Below are positions 12,080-42,471 of a DNA stretch of 46,670 bases, piece after piece. This DNA comes from Choristocarpus tenellus KU-1152. Its lineage: Eukaryota; Phaeophyceae. The stretch spans positions 1 to 46,670 of the forward strand of contig CAXNAD020000019.1 of assembly GCA_964200185.2 (NCBI GenBank), written 5' to 3'. Made by a program: the position numbers and the translations under genes. A model generated the notes under the pieces. The model was not told the origin of the DNA and did no database searches. It worked only from the letters and a program-made list of their open reading frames with translations. Numbering within the stretch: position 1 is the first letter of the stretch; every line of letters begins with the position of its first letter.

Positions 12080-13190
12080 GGTGAGATACCTGGATGTGAG
12101 AGGAAATAAGACTCGGATGCCTCAGGGGACAGCGGCAGCCATTGCAGAGTACTTTGGAATTTCCCGAATCACCATGTTTTGTCATCTGAAGGAGTATGAT
12201 AGCCGGATTGCAGGGGGTGAATGTATGTACCTTGTACTAGGTCGAAAGGGGTGATATGACCACCGTACAAGTATCCTCAATGTTTGAGATGTCCCATTGG
12301 TACACTATATGCCCTTCCGCACATGGGTGGCCAAAGCTGGGGTCTCCCTAGCCTCGTTGTGGGATATGTACGGTGCGAGAAAGTCATTAAGGTCAAGCAG
12401 TGGATTTAACAGGTCCTCTCAGACCAGCAGAAGTAAAAGGGTAAGATTTGTTGTCAGCCACATTCACAGTAGGGAGGGAAGTGGGGAATTAGAGGATGAT
12501 CTATTTGAACGGGTGGATGTGGACGAGAAGTGGTTTACATCTTCAAAGATGGGCAGGTGTATACCTGCACCCCACTGAGGACCCCCTCAAACCTCCACGG
12601 GCACAGAATAAGCGTTGCATCGCAAAGGTGATATTCGTTGCAACTGTGGCCCACCCTAGAAAGCTCTTCAATGAGGTGTGGTTCTATAGGAAAATCGGAA
12701 CCTGGCCAATTGTGGACGCTAAGGTCGCTCAACACTCCAGCAATCACCACCTCAAGGGCACGGAGGCGCCTGTGTCAGTATATGAAGCTCATCATTAAGG
12801 ATGTCATTCTGGCAATCAAGGCCAGCATGCCTCGATCAGAAGCACACACCATTGTCGTGCAGAAGAACGGGGCAGATCCACACACCATGGAGGATCATGG
12901 AGGCAATTGAGGAGGTGTTGGGGGACAATATTGCCATAGAGATCCAGCCAGCCAATTCACCTAACCTCAACGTCAAGGACCTGGGATTCTTTCATTTCAT
13001 CCAGCGACGAAGGAAGATGTTGGGGTGACCAACACAGAGGAGCTGGTGGAGGCCACAATGGAGGCGTTTGATGTATAACTCTGGGAGACACTAGAGCACG
13101 TCTGGCAGAGTCTCTTCACAGTCTACGGTGAAGTGTTGGGGTCCAAGGGTGACAAAGTCTTTGAAATCCTCCACTTTAGCAAGGAAAATA
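12080..13190 (+). pseudogene. Decayed mariner-like transposase (plant/stramenopile DD39D type)
   Basis: Segments in three frames reconstruct the order of a mariner transposase. There is an N-terminal helix-turn-helix (AAAIAEYFGISRITMFCHLK, near 12,130), then VDEKWF (near 12,515, first catalytic Asp), RAQNKRCIAKVIFVATVAHP, KIGTWPIV, IVVQKNGADPH (near 12,850), NSPNLNVKDLGFFHFIQ (near 12,955, third catalytic Asp) and VFEILHFSK at the end. The NSP-LN-DLGFF signature is that of DD39D mariners of plants and heterokonts. The second catalytic residue is Asn (AAC at 12,866) instead of Asp, and there are several frameshifts and stops, so it cannot be active. Terminal repeats and TA duplication were not located. 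Confidence 0.8.
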
Positions 13191-13786
13191 CTGAGGTGGA
13201 CAAGCTTCCCCCCAACTGTCCTGGTGGATGCAACAAAATACCGTGCTGGAATGGAATTTGGAGGGCTTCAGGGGCAGAATCATAGAGAGGTGTAGGCTGC
13301 CACATTTTGCTGGAGATTTTGGAGTACAATTTTTATCGTTTTGATAAGAACTGCATGATGGTTTAGGGTTTATTTCAGCACTGGAGGTATTGGGGTGTAT
13401 TTTGGGTCATTACTATAAGCATGTATATACGAAGTATGGTGTTCATACAAGTACTGTTATTTTTACAGGATTGGTTGTGATACTGGTTTGACTTTTGGTA
13501 AAACATCCATTAAATGTGAGAGGGTATAATAATATGTACATGTGAAGTAACTACATTAGTACCGTATATATAAAAATAGGATATCTATGTATACTATACT
13601 ATAACAAAGTAAGTAATAGTATTAAGACTTTTTATCAAAAGTTTCCAAGGGTTGTTTCGTTTGTAGTATACAATAAAAAATAAGAGTATGCAAAAGAGCC
13701 AGTCACAAACCACATAAACATTTTCAAGTGTACTACTATCCGAACATGGTCCTCTTTCCTGGATCTGGTGGGTCGTTCTTGCTTCG
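13191..13786. promoter_or_regulatory. Upstream region of the BEACH gene
   Basis: About 600 bases separate the mariner relic from the first ATG of the large gene. The frame is open upstream of that ATG without another in-frame ATG close by, so an unseen 5' exon is possible. AT-rich stretches are present at 13,500-13,690, but no specific promoter element can be claimed. Confidence 0.35.
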
Positions 13787-32953
<19,167 letters not shown>

Positions 32954-34654
32954 TTGGAGCAACACGTTGCTTGCTCTTGCTAACACAGCCAATTGGAAGT
33001 CACAAAAATTTGCTACGATATGCAACGTACACATAGGCCTTCTCAATCTGAGGACCTTTTGACACAGTGTCACAGTTGCTGGAGCAGGGAGGGATGAAAC
33101 ATTGTGGACTAGTCTAGATTACTTGTACAGATGTTGATAGATTATGGGTGACTTTTGCCAGTGTTGTTCAGTTTACAAATGGGGAAAATGTAATGTGGGG
33201 GCTTGACCTATGGGTGCTGCAAAGCTGGTAGTGCTTCTCTCTATGTTATAGCTCCATTAAGAGTACTTGGTGTTCAGGTTGCCATGTTTACTGCCAATAT
33301 AGAATTCAAATTGTCACATAAAATTGATTCAGCCCCTCTGTATTATTGATGGCCTCATTGAGAGATAATACATTTTCACATCAAGCTTTGATGCAGGCCA
33401 CACAGGATATTTTCTGGTGTTGAGGTATTCCCAACTGGAGGACCAAATTTGAAACATCACATGTGTTTGACCTAAGAGGTACTCAGAATTTTGTCATACT
33501 GCAGCCATGAAACCTACTTCAAGAGTGGTATCTACTACACAATATTGTGGGATCCTGTCACATTTGCTCAGATAAGAGTGCTTCTTAGTTGCTAGTTTGT
33601 TTTTCCATATACCATGGAGTTATGTGAAGTACTTATGTTAGGTTGGGTGTGAACATTGTGTTCAGTGGTAATTGTTTGTGGTGTGATGAGGGTTCAACCT
33701 GACAGTTTGGTCCTATGTTCATTAATTTGGTGATGAATAGCACTTGACCATAGAGATGGGTGTACTCTGATTCTTATTCCTTCGTGCTGGTGCTAACAAG
33801 AGCTGTCTTCAAGCCAAGCAAATCTTGAAACTGATCCATTGTTCTTTCCACAAGAATCAATAGAGAGTGCTTGGAACATAAGCTACGTAGACACAGTGGA
33901 GATCCAGTAGACTGGGACCTGAATCCCTTGTGTTACATTTGTTGTTGCGTGCATTTGACACATTAGACACTCAAGTTTAGGGTTAGGGTTAGTGAAGTTT
34001 AACACCATGTCTTTTACAACAGGGTCTATAGAGGTCTGATTTAAAGTATAATGTTTAAGGGTAAGAAAGCAAATACAACTTTTTGAATAGCAAATAGCAG
34101 CTTGTAAGTTAGAATTGGTCCGTTGACCCAACATTCGTGCAAGGTTTGACATCCCATGACCAAATGATCCTTCATCTTATTTAAGCTGATACCATGTACA
34201 CCATAGTATTTTATGTTTGTTATGTATGGAGTAGCTTTTTTTTCAAGATGTTGACAAGAATTAGGGTCAGGATTTTAATTCAAATCATGTTGCATCAATA
34301 TTCAATACTACAGTACTTGAAACTAGATAAAAGTGATCTTTGTGTTTGCTCTATAATTTTATCCCAGTTGTCTGCACACAACTCAGGACTTGTGTTCAGA
34401 TCAACCCACTGGTCTCACCATAGCCATTCCTTAATCCAATCAAGCACAGGTGTGATGTTACATAGACTACAAACAATGTACCCCCTGTTTTACCTGGAGC
34501 TCTTCTGTCAAGGTTTTGGGGATAGGAATGCTTCTCATATTCATATTCTAACAATTTGAAAGTCACCAATGTCAATTAACCTCCACCCTCTCTTAACTTG
34601 AAGAGGGGCAGGGCTTCCATAACCTAATCCCTCACCTCTTGCAACACAGCATCT
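32954..34654. other. Intergenic region downstream of the BEACH gene
   Basis: No gene was found in about 1.7 kb. A short TTAGGGTTAGGGTTAG run at about 33,976 is telomere-like but only two to three units long. A 121-codon frame at 34,194-34,559 has no recognisable motif. Confidence 0.45.
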
Positions 34655-35066
34655 TCTGAGCTCAGAGCCGTTCATTGAAACCCAGAGTGACATTGCAAAG
34701 AAATTGGATATTTTTTGGACTTGAGTTACTTGGACTAAAATGAAATTTGCTCATGTATACTGTAGTTAATCACTGGTGGGGAGCTAGTTGAAATGAGGTG
34801 TGCTAGCACCATACCATCCATGCATGTGTGCTCATTGTTGTCATTTGGAGGTTGATAAAGACCACTATGTGACTGTCATACTGTACCTGCCACACACTCT
34901 GTCGTTGCATTGACTGGTGTGTCAGAGTATATATGATGAAGACTCCGACAGATAGGAAATGGTAAAAAAAACATTGTGTTCCTTTTCCAAAAACAAAACT
35001 CTCAACACTATAGAAATTAGCACAGTTATCATCTTCCCAAAAGATTGCATTCAGGATGAAAAGACC
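34655..35066 (+). repeat. Left arm of the inverted repeat
   Basis: It aligns with the reverse complement of the right arm at roughly 85-90 percent by eye. The arm keeps a 95-codon frame open on the minus strand, which is broken in the other arm, so I do not treat it as a gene. Confidence 0.85.
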
Positions 35067-35765
35067 TGTTTCAGTTATCAAAACCTTCATCCACTAAATT
35101 CGTTGTTTCCTACTCTATATTGAAGGTTTCAAAGAGTTTAGAAATTGTTCCAAAAATGCTTGTCACTATTCACTATTCTCGCCTCCAGTAATGTTCACCT
35201 TGTTAATTTACGAACATGCCACTCACACCACCAAAACGCTTTATTAACATGACATGGATGCATTTGGGAAGGCTATGTGAAGTGTATTCCTTGGCTGCCT
35301 ATGCAGTCAGTGGTTCCTCACTGTCACTGTGGTCAGTAATGGGTCAGAGGAGATTTGATGCTGGAATGAAGAAGGTTGGACAAAAATATATGATTCATGG
35401 TTAAAAGATTATATGAGAAAAATACTTACCAAATTTTCAACTGTGATTTTTTTGTTATAAAAATTCTTCCAGATAACAAATTGTCAGCAAAAATTTGTGT
35501 TCCTATTCCAAAAAAAACTCAATTCTCCAAAAATCGACACAATTGTAATCTTTCCAAAAGATGTGCTTTTCAGGGACGCAACCAATTCCTAGAAAACTCT
35601 TCATCCACTAAATTTACTGCATACTCTATATTATAGATGTCAACGGATGTTTCATGGTTTATGAATGCCTTTTTTTTTAATTCATTCATTATTCTCCTCT
35701 TCAGAATTTTTCACCCTTTTGAAGTTCACCTTGAACATAGGGACGAAAACACCACCACAGCACCT
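34976..35765 (+). repeat. Diverged direct copies of the inner arm sequence
   Basis: The segment 34,976-35,237 aligns with 35,497-35,765, offset about 525 bp. Shared landmarks are GTGTTCC-TTCCAAAAA, TCTTCC-AAAGAT, CTTCATCCACTAAATT, TACTCTATATT, TATTCTC and GTTCACCTTG. The first part of the module also occurs inverted at 36,778-36,880. So the module is present three times in the element, twice direct and once inverted. Confidence 0.6.
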
Positions 35766-35925
35766 CATTAGGGACCAAGCATTTTTGGAACTATTTCTAA
35801 ACTCTTTGAAATTGTTAGTGCAGGGCAGCAAACAATGAAATTAATTTATGAAGAGGTTATTAAGAACTGGAACGTCTTTTCCAAGATTTTTCACCAAGCC
35901 AGCATTTTAAAATAGTCCCCTCCAC

Positions 35926-36115
35926 TGCCTGAACTGGTCCCACAACCTGTACAAGTCCATATCCACTATTGTACCAGTCCATGTCCACAGGCTGGTCAGT
36001 CGAGCTTTTTCCTAGCATGTCCAGATCATGGCCACCAACCACTCTTAACTTTTTTCTGGCATGTCCAGATCATGTCCACTAGGTGCTGTACTAGTCCATG
36101 ATGAAAAATGTGTAC
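35926..36115 (-). repeat. Cluster of CCAGTCCATGTCCAC motifs
   Basis: Variants of AAGTCCATATCCAC, CCAGTCCATGTCCAC (35,974) and ATGTCCAGATCATG recur within 190 bases. They are the reverse complement of the GTGGACATGGAC cluster at 2.1-2.3 kb. Related CATGGAC and ATGGCC words continue to about 36,730. Confidence 0.55.
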
Positions 36116-36777
36116 TACATGTCAGAGGTTTAGTCTAGTCATGATCCAGTGGTATGTGCATATAGATGAGACTCAAATCTTCTTGGTTTGAAATCATGCA
36201 AAGAACACATGTGTATTGTATGTATGTGTAGTGAGAATGTTAAGAGGTATTAGTGCATGTATTTCTTTGATTTAGATATTTTCATGTTTAACCCTTGACC
36301 AGTGAGGAGTGTATGGTGTCAGAAATTAGATATTCAAGTCATGAATCACCTCATCCAACTGAACAGCATACAATGAAGCAATCATGCGCTTAAATTCAAT
36401 TGATAATATTCAGTCTCCTAGATAGTAACAAAGAAAATGATACAGAAATTTCAATGTGCAATATGTTTTATATTTAGTACTTACACTAGCAATATAGGAT
36501 ACAAGATATGGCTGCAGTGAACAGAAAATAGAGAGGCATGGACATGGTATGATGTGTCTGGTCCAAGTGCTAAAAGCGTATTCTCTGATTGGCCAAGCCT
36601 ATGGCCATCGCTACTCAACATGACTGGGGCTGCCAGCTGGCCATGTACAACCAAGTTGGAACATGGCCGAGTCCATGACTATCGACAGTTTCAACATGGC
36701 TGAGCCACAGGCCAGCCTGTGGCCATATAACCAGCAGTGAACAAGCTAACTAACTGCCTAACCCAGTGAAAAGCCCT

Positions 36778-37194
36778 GGTCTTTTCATCCTGAATGCAAT
36801 CTTTTGGGAAGATGATAACTGTGCTAATTTCTATAGTGTTGAGAGTTTTGTTTTTGGAAAAGGAACACAAAGTTTTTTTTACCACTTTCATCTGTCAGAA
36901 TCTTCATCATATATACTCTGACACACCAGTCACTGCAATGACAGAGTGTGGCAGGTACAGTATGACAGTCACATAGTGGTCTTTATCAGCCTTCAAATGA
37001 CAACAATGAGCACACATGCATGGATGGTATGGTGCTAGAACGCCCCATTTCAACTAGCTCCCCACCAGCAATTAACTACAGTATACATAAGCAAATTTCA
37101 TTTTAGTCCAATCTCTTAAGTAAATCAAGCCCAAAAATATTTAAATTTCTTTGTCATGTCCCTCTAGGTTTCAATGAGCAACTCTGAACTCAAA
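36778..37194 (-). repeat. Right arm of the inverted repeat
   Basis: Reverse complement partner of the left arm at 34,655. Its inner edge is at GGTCTTTTCATCC and its outer edge at ACTCTGAACTCAAAC. Confidence 0.85.
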
Positions 37195-37984
37195 CTATTT
37201 TGTTTAATCTTCATTACAATTATCTAAAAATAGTAACATTCATAGTTACACTTACCAAGGAACTACTACACTGTGGTATGTTCAGTCTCTCACACCTGCT
37301 GGCCGTCTCATGTCTCAGATCTCATGTCTCGTTTGTTCTAACAGCATTATACTGCAACTGTTCTACAACACTCTGTACTAGTAGAAAAATAGTGACTGTA
37401 CCTCTTTAGTGCCACCGTGGTCCAAACAGGATAATGTCCAAACAGGATAATGAGGTGATACCCAAGCTAAAAAGTGGATGTATGATGTAAAGCGACACAG
37501 AGGCAGAGAGCAAAAAACATCAAAATCTTTATCAACAACCAATCATATCACAAAAGGATGCACACATAACCCTGGTACTGCTCTCTCTCCCTAGTGTGCC
37601 AAGGCTACACTGATCACACTGATCACACTGATCACACCACACCCTCTCATTTCTCGCACATCTTGTCTCTCTCTCTGTTGTACACACACAAGCTGTGACA
37701 CAAGCTGTGAGCAGGCTGGCCAGTCCAAAAAAAAAAAGGATTCAAATCTATTTTTATCCTTCGGTCACCGTTTTTAAAAAAAAAAAAATTCCACTCATCC
37801 AAAAAGAAAAGGATAACACAGAGCAAATATAGACTAAGACCAGCTCTCTTGATAGTCAGCAGCTGTCTCTATTGCAATTGAGGAGGTAAGTTCTGTCAAT
37901 GCAAATCACAAAACAGCACAAAACAATATTCAAGGTGTTCTGATCATTTTTTAACTAGACAATCCATGTGCAGTGACTACGGCC
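37195..37984. other. Intergenic region with small tandem repeats
   Basis: It contains two copies of GTCCAAACAGGATAAT near 37,420-37,455, three copies of a 10-bp unit ACTGATCACA near 37,609-37,640, and two poly-A runs of 11-13 bases near 37,727 and 37,776. The poly-A/T runs lie just beyond the 3' end of the minus-strand dehydrogenase gene. No gene was seen. Confidence 0.55.
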
Positions 37985-40900
37985 TCACAGGACAAATGAT
38001 TCGATTGTGGCATCTGAGGTGTACTGGTTCTTGATACTTGGATCTACTGCCGTAAGTATCTTCCTAACAGTCTGCTGTGACTCGAGTGCCTTGACTGCAA
38101 GATCTGCCACGTCTGCCCGGTGGATGACGCCTGCACCTTTTGTGTCCTCTGTAAGAACTGCATTGCCAGTAGCATCTGCAGTGATCAGCCCCCCCGGGCG
38201 AATAATTGTCCATTCTGAGTTAGTGTAGTACTTGAGGAGCATGTTCTCTGCCTTGGTCTTGGCAACCAATGCATCCTCCAGAACCTGTGACCAGAGTGTC
38301 AAGGGAAGTCAAGAGAAGTCAAGGGTCAAAAACAAATCCTTCCACACACATTCCAGTCATAGACCACTAGACAACTAGACGACTTACTTGTCTGTACAAA
38401 ACTGTTCTTAGACAAAACAACAGTAAACACTAGCACTAAGCAACAGTTTACAAAAAATAAAAATATTAGATAAAAAGAATACGAAAGACCAATCAAAACA
38501 TACAATTTCACCTTCACTCATTTACCTCTAATCCTCATTGGTCAAGTCACACTTAATTCTGCCCAGTTAGGTTTTTTCTGATCCTATCCTCTCCCTACCT
38601 CGGGAGGTTGAATGACTGCACAAACTTTTGCCCACCAGCACTTTGTAGTATTATGACCCATTGCTCAAGACTATGTTATACTATGTTAAATTTACCCATT
38701 ACGCCACATTATGGAAGACTAACTTCTGCGGGGTTTTTTCAACAGATGATCCCACTCTCTTTTGATTCAACTTGATTCAACAGATGATGCCACTCTCTTT
38801 TGATTCAACAGATGTGCAAAAAATATCTGTACATCAGCTGTGCAATGACGCTACATGTCTGTCAGGTGCTGCTGCAGCAAGAACAGGATCAGTTCAGATG
38901 CAAAAATACAACACATGCTCACATGCTAAACATTTTGCCATAAATACAAGGTAATTTTGATGCCATACATGAGGATCATAAAGGACTCCTTCACTCAACT
39001 TCAGACAACTACCCCCCAAACCAAAATAATACAACCTCCTGACCCAGCAGAGATAGATGCCCCAGTTTGATTACTTCAACCGAATATTGAAAATTGAATG
39101 GAAGCTGTGACTAACAAATCCCCCCAAATCAAGCACATCCCCCCAAGAAATGGGGGTATTGAACAATAAACACGTTGACATACTAGCAAAAAAAGCAATG
39201 ATGCAACTCTTGAATCACCTTTACTGTGGTTGTCAGAGATGATCATTGTTCAGTGGGAGTTTTTGTTTCTTCAATTGTTGTGTGCTATTTGGTAAAATGT
39301 CAATACTTGGTGTACAATTTCATAAAATGTCTTAACCAATGAGAATGATAGAGAGACAAGTTAGATAAGACAGCCGAACATAGTAATGTAATATGGAACA
39401 GTTCAAAATACTGTTTATCCGAGCTCTGTCTGCACAAATTTCTAGCACCAGCATTTACCCCTAAAAACACGGAAGCTGTTGTAAATTTTATGTATGTACT
39501 ACAGAGGAAAAAATCAGTCAAGATCTTGACACATTCTCAACAAATTAACAACACAAGTCCCATGAAAGATCTGCTCCACAAGTGACCTTTCACATCGACC
39601 TTCAATGTGCAAGTTCTAGTACTGTAAAACAGCACCACATGATGTCATATCTCAGAATAATTAAAAAAAAGAGATGACAAAGTTCACTATGTGACAGTGC
39701 ATAGCCACAAGACCTTTTCCTACGCATATATAATTTTGCAAGGACATTGGAGACATTCAGACAGAGTGAGGATTCCGTCCATGTGATCTTGGCGGCATTG
39801 TCAACTCAAAAATTTACCAATTCAGACACAGACCACGCATAGGACTGACTACAGAAGTTCTTTTGCAGATAATAGTACCATATAGTACGTTTTAGTAGAG
39901 TATTTCCAACTCTATACTGGATTGTCTATCCCTATCAGAACAAGGAACGAAGAGCATGGAAAGATTTCGCACAAGGATAAATATAAAATGCTAATTTTCA
40001 AGGATAAGGAGAAATATGTTACTTTTGATATCGATATGTTACTTTTGGTATCGACACCAAAGGCAAAGAACAACACATCCCGACACTCAAAACAAAATAG
40101 TCACATTCTAAGTCAATGTGGGGCTGGCAAGAATGAGAAGATGCTTGCCCTAGAATAATGGTTTACGAGTCGAGGAATACGCCTCGAAGCGTGATTCCAT
40201 CAAATCTGTACATGATATACTCTATCATGCCCTCCTTGACTTCTTATCCAAGAAACTACAGATGTAGTGGTTTGTAGTCCTTGTGCTGTTGGGACTAGTT
40301 CTCCCGCGGGGTGGATGATGGTCGCACTTGACAAAACTTCGAAGATACCATTAAGACTAACGTACCTTGTATACTTCGTCGCTGATGGCCTCTCGACTGC
40401 TCCCACATCCCACACTTGTGACCATGACCAACCGCGTAACTCCCAGAATTCCAGCTGATTCAATCACGTTACGGTTGCCAGTGTAGTCCACTCGCTCAGA
40501 CCCTTCCCCCCCGCCCAATGTCGTGATAGCTGCATCACAGCCGTCGATAGCACCTTCAACAGCTTTGAGATCCAGGGCATCTGCAACAACAGCCGTGACA
40601 CCTTCAAGATTGCAGGTATAGATGGGAGGAGATTTGATAGTGCTCAAAAAGTGAGAAGAGGTGATCATGTACCATTTCGAGGTGTTGGCAAACAATCACG
40701 CTTGGGGAATTCTGCTTGATATTGAGGCTGAAACACCTAACTTGGTGATACGAGAACTCGAAAAATGAATGATCAGATTCCCACGTCCTTCAAGTTTGGT
40801 CCGTCATGAACAACTCCTGGCTAACACTCACCTTTGATAGCCTCGAGTTCTGTCTTAGCCTCTTCCTTGCGCACCAGGGCGACCACTTCTGATCCCTGAC

Positions 40901-41293
40901 CAAGAAGCTTATCAATAATGACCCTCCCAACCCCCTTTGTCCCACCGGCGACGAAAACCTTGCCGTAGACCATTTCGATGCCCCTCGTAGACGATCTTAC
41001 ACTAGCATGTTGTTTCACAGAGAAAACTGACCTGAGAAACATGAGCACACCATTCTACGTTAGGACACCTGAAACTTACAAGTGCGCTCAAAAATGACCA
41101 GTGATGGATTTAATGCGCAGATCAAGATAAGCATTTGCAACAGTAACTGTTGGACAGCCTGTCCGCATGACAGGTACCTCCAACATTGATAAGACTGGTC
41201 TAAGTTACAGTCAGCTCACCTGCTGAGTGGTGACACAAAGGCATCAGCCGTCCCGAGGCCCAGAAATGCCGTGCAAACAGCTCGGCAGCGCAT
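37985..41293 (-). CDS. Atypical short-chain dehydrogenase (NAD(P)-binding, NmrA-like), predicted plastid-targeted, 4 exons
   Basis: Exons on the minus strand are 41293-41220, 41031-40832, 40601-40366 and 38284-37985, all GT-AG, giving 269 residues. Residues 1-24 are a signal peptide with an ADA-FVSP cleavage motif like the ASAFAP motif of complex red plastids, followed by a Ser/Arg-rich transit-like stretch up to residue 44. The Rossmann nucleotide motif GGTKGVG is at 54-60, a VVADALD acidic strand end follows, TSVG lies near 153-156, and AKTKAENML with TIIRPGG follows residue 178; this matches atypical SDRs of plants and algae rather than classical Tyr-Lys enzymes. The substrate is unknown. 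A start at 40,973 would give the bare 225-residue enzyme, but the splice fit favours the longer form. It stands head to head with the phosphatase gene. Confidence 0.88.
38285..40365 (-). other. Long third intron of the dehydrogenase gene (2,081 bp)
   Basis: It is bounded by CAAG|GTACGT and TCACAG|GTT on the minus strand and is phase 0. It contains an imperfect 38-bp tandem duplication with CAACAGATGAT-CCACTCTC near 38,739-38,813. A 78-codon + strand frame at 39,922-40,158 is Lys-rich and unrecognised. Nothing else is apparent. Confidence 0.8.
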
Positions 41294-41510
41294 TTCTTGC
41301 TGTGGGGGGTGTTGTCCCTTATAGTTGATGGTCCTAAGGAGTGAGAGAGATTAGGTGCTCATGATTTTCTGTATGTTTTTTCTTTTCAGCTTAGACTCTA
41401 CAAATGGTTAACTCAATAGAAGTAGTATAGTGGCAGTAAACATTTCATTTCAATAATGGAGGTTAGTTGTATCTCCTTGTTACTACTTGTTGATGTGAAA
41501 TTGATTGGGA
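41294..41510. promoter_or_regulatory. Short shared promoter region between divergent genes
   Basis: Only 217 bases separate the ATG of the dehydrogenase (minus strand, 41,293) from the ATG of the phosphatase (plus strand, 41,511). Both 5' leaders and promoters must fit here or overlap. On the + strand a possible 49-bp leader intron with GTGAGA at 41,341 and TTTTCAG at 41,389 is visible but unproven. No TATA box is evident in a fixed place. Confidence 0.55.

Positions 41511-42471
<961 letters not shown>

Larger units (their letters stand above)
34655..37194. mobile_element. Foldback-like element with arms of about 410 bp in inverted orientation
   Basis: Positions 34,655-35,066 match 36,778-37,194 in reverse complement over their whole length, with scattered substitutions and small indels. 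Landmarks shared in order include CATTGAAACC, CAAAGAAATT, GGACTAAAATGAAATTTGC, TACTGTAGTTAAT, GGGGAGCTAGTTGAAATG, CACCATACCATCC, CAGAGTATATATGATGAAGA and GGATGAAAAGACC. The loop is about 1.7 kb and codes for no recognisable transposase. Long arms around a non-coding centre fit a non-autonomous foldback or Mutator-like/MITE element. No target-site duplication was established, so an inverted segmental duplication remains possible. Confidence 0.7.

Noticed and set aside
33976-33994. TTAGGG-like run taken as evidence of a chromosome end
   Set aside because: Only two to three units, internal to the window, with unique sequence on both sides.
34803-35090. 95-codon minus-strand frame in the left inverted arm as a transposase fragment
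   Set aside because: The matching right arm copy breaks the frame, and the sequence shows no DDE or other catalytic motif.
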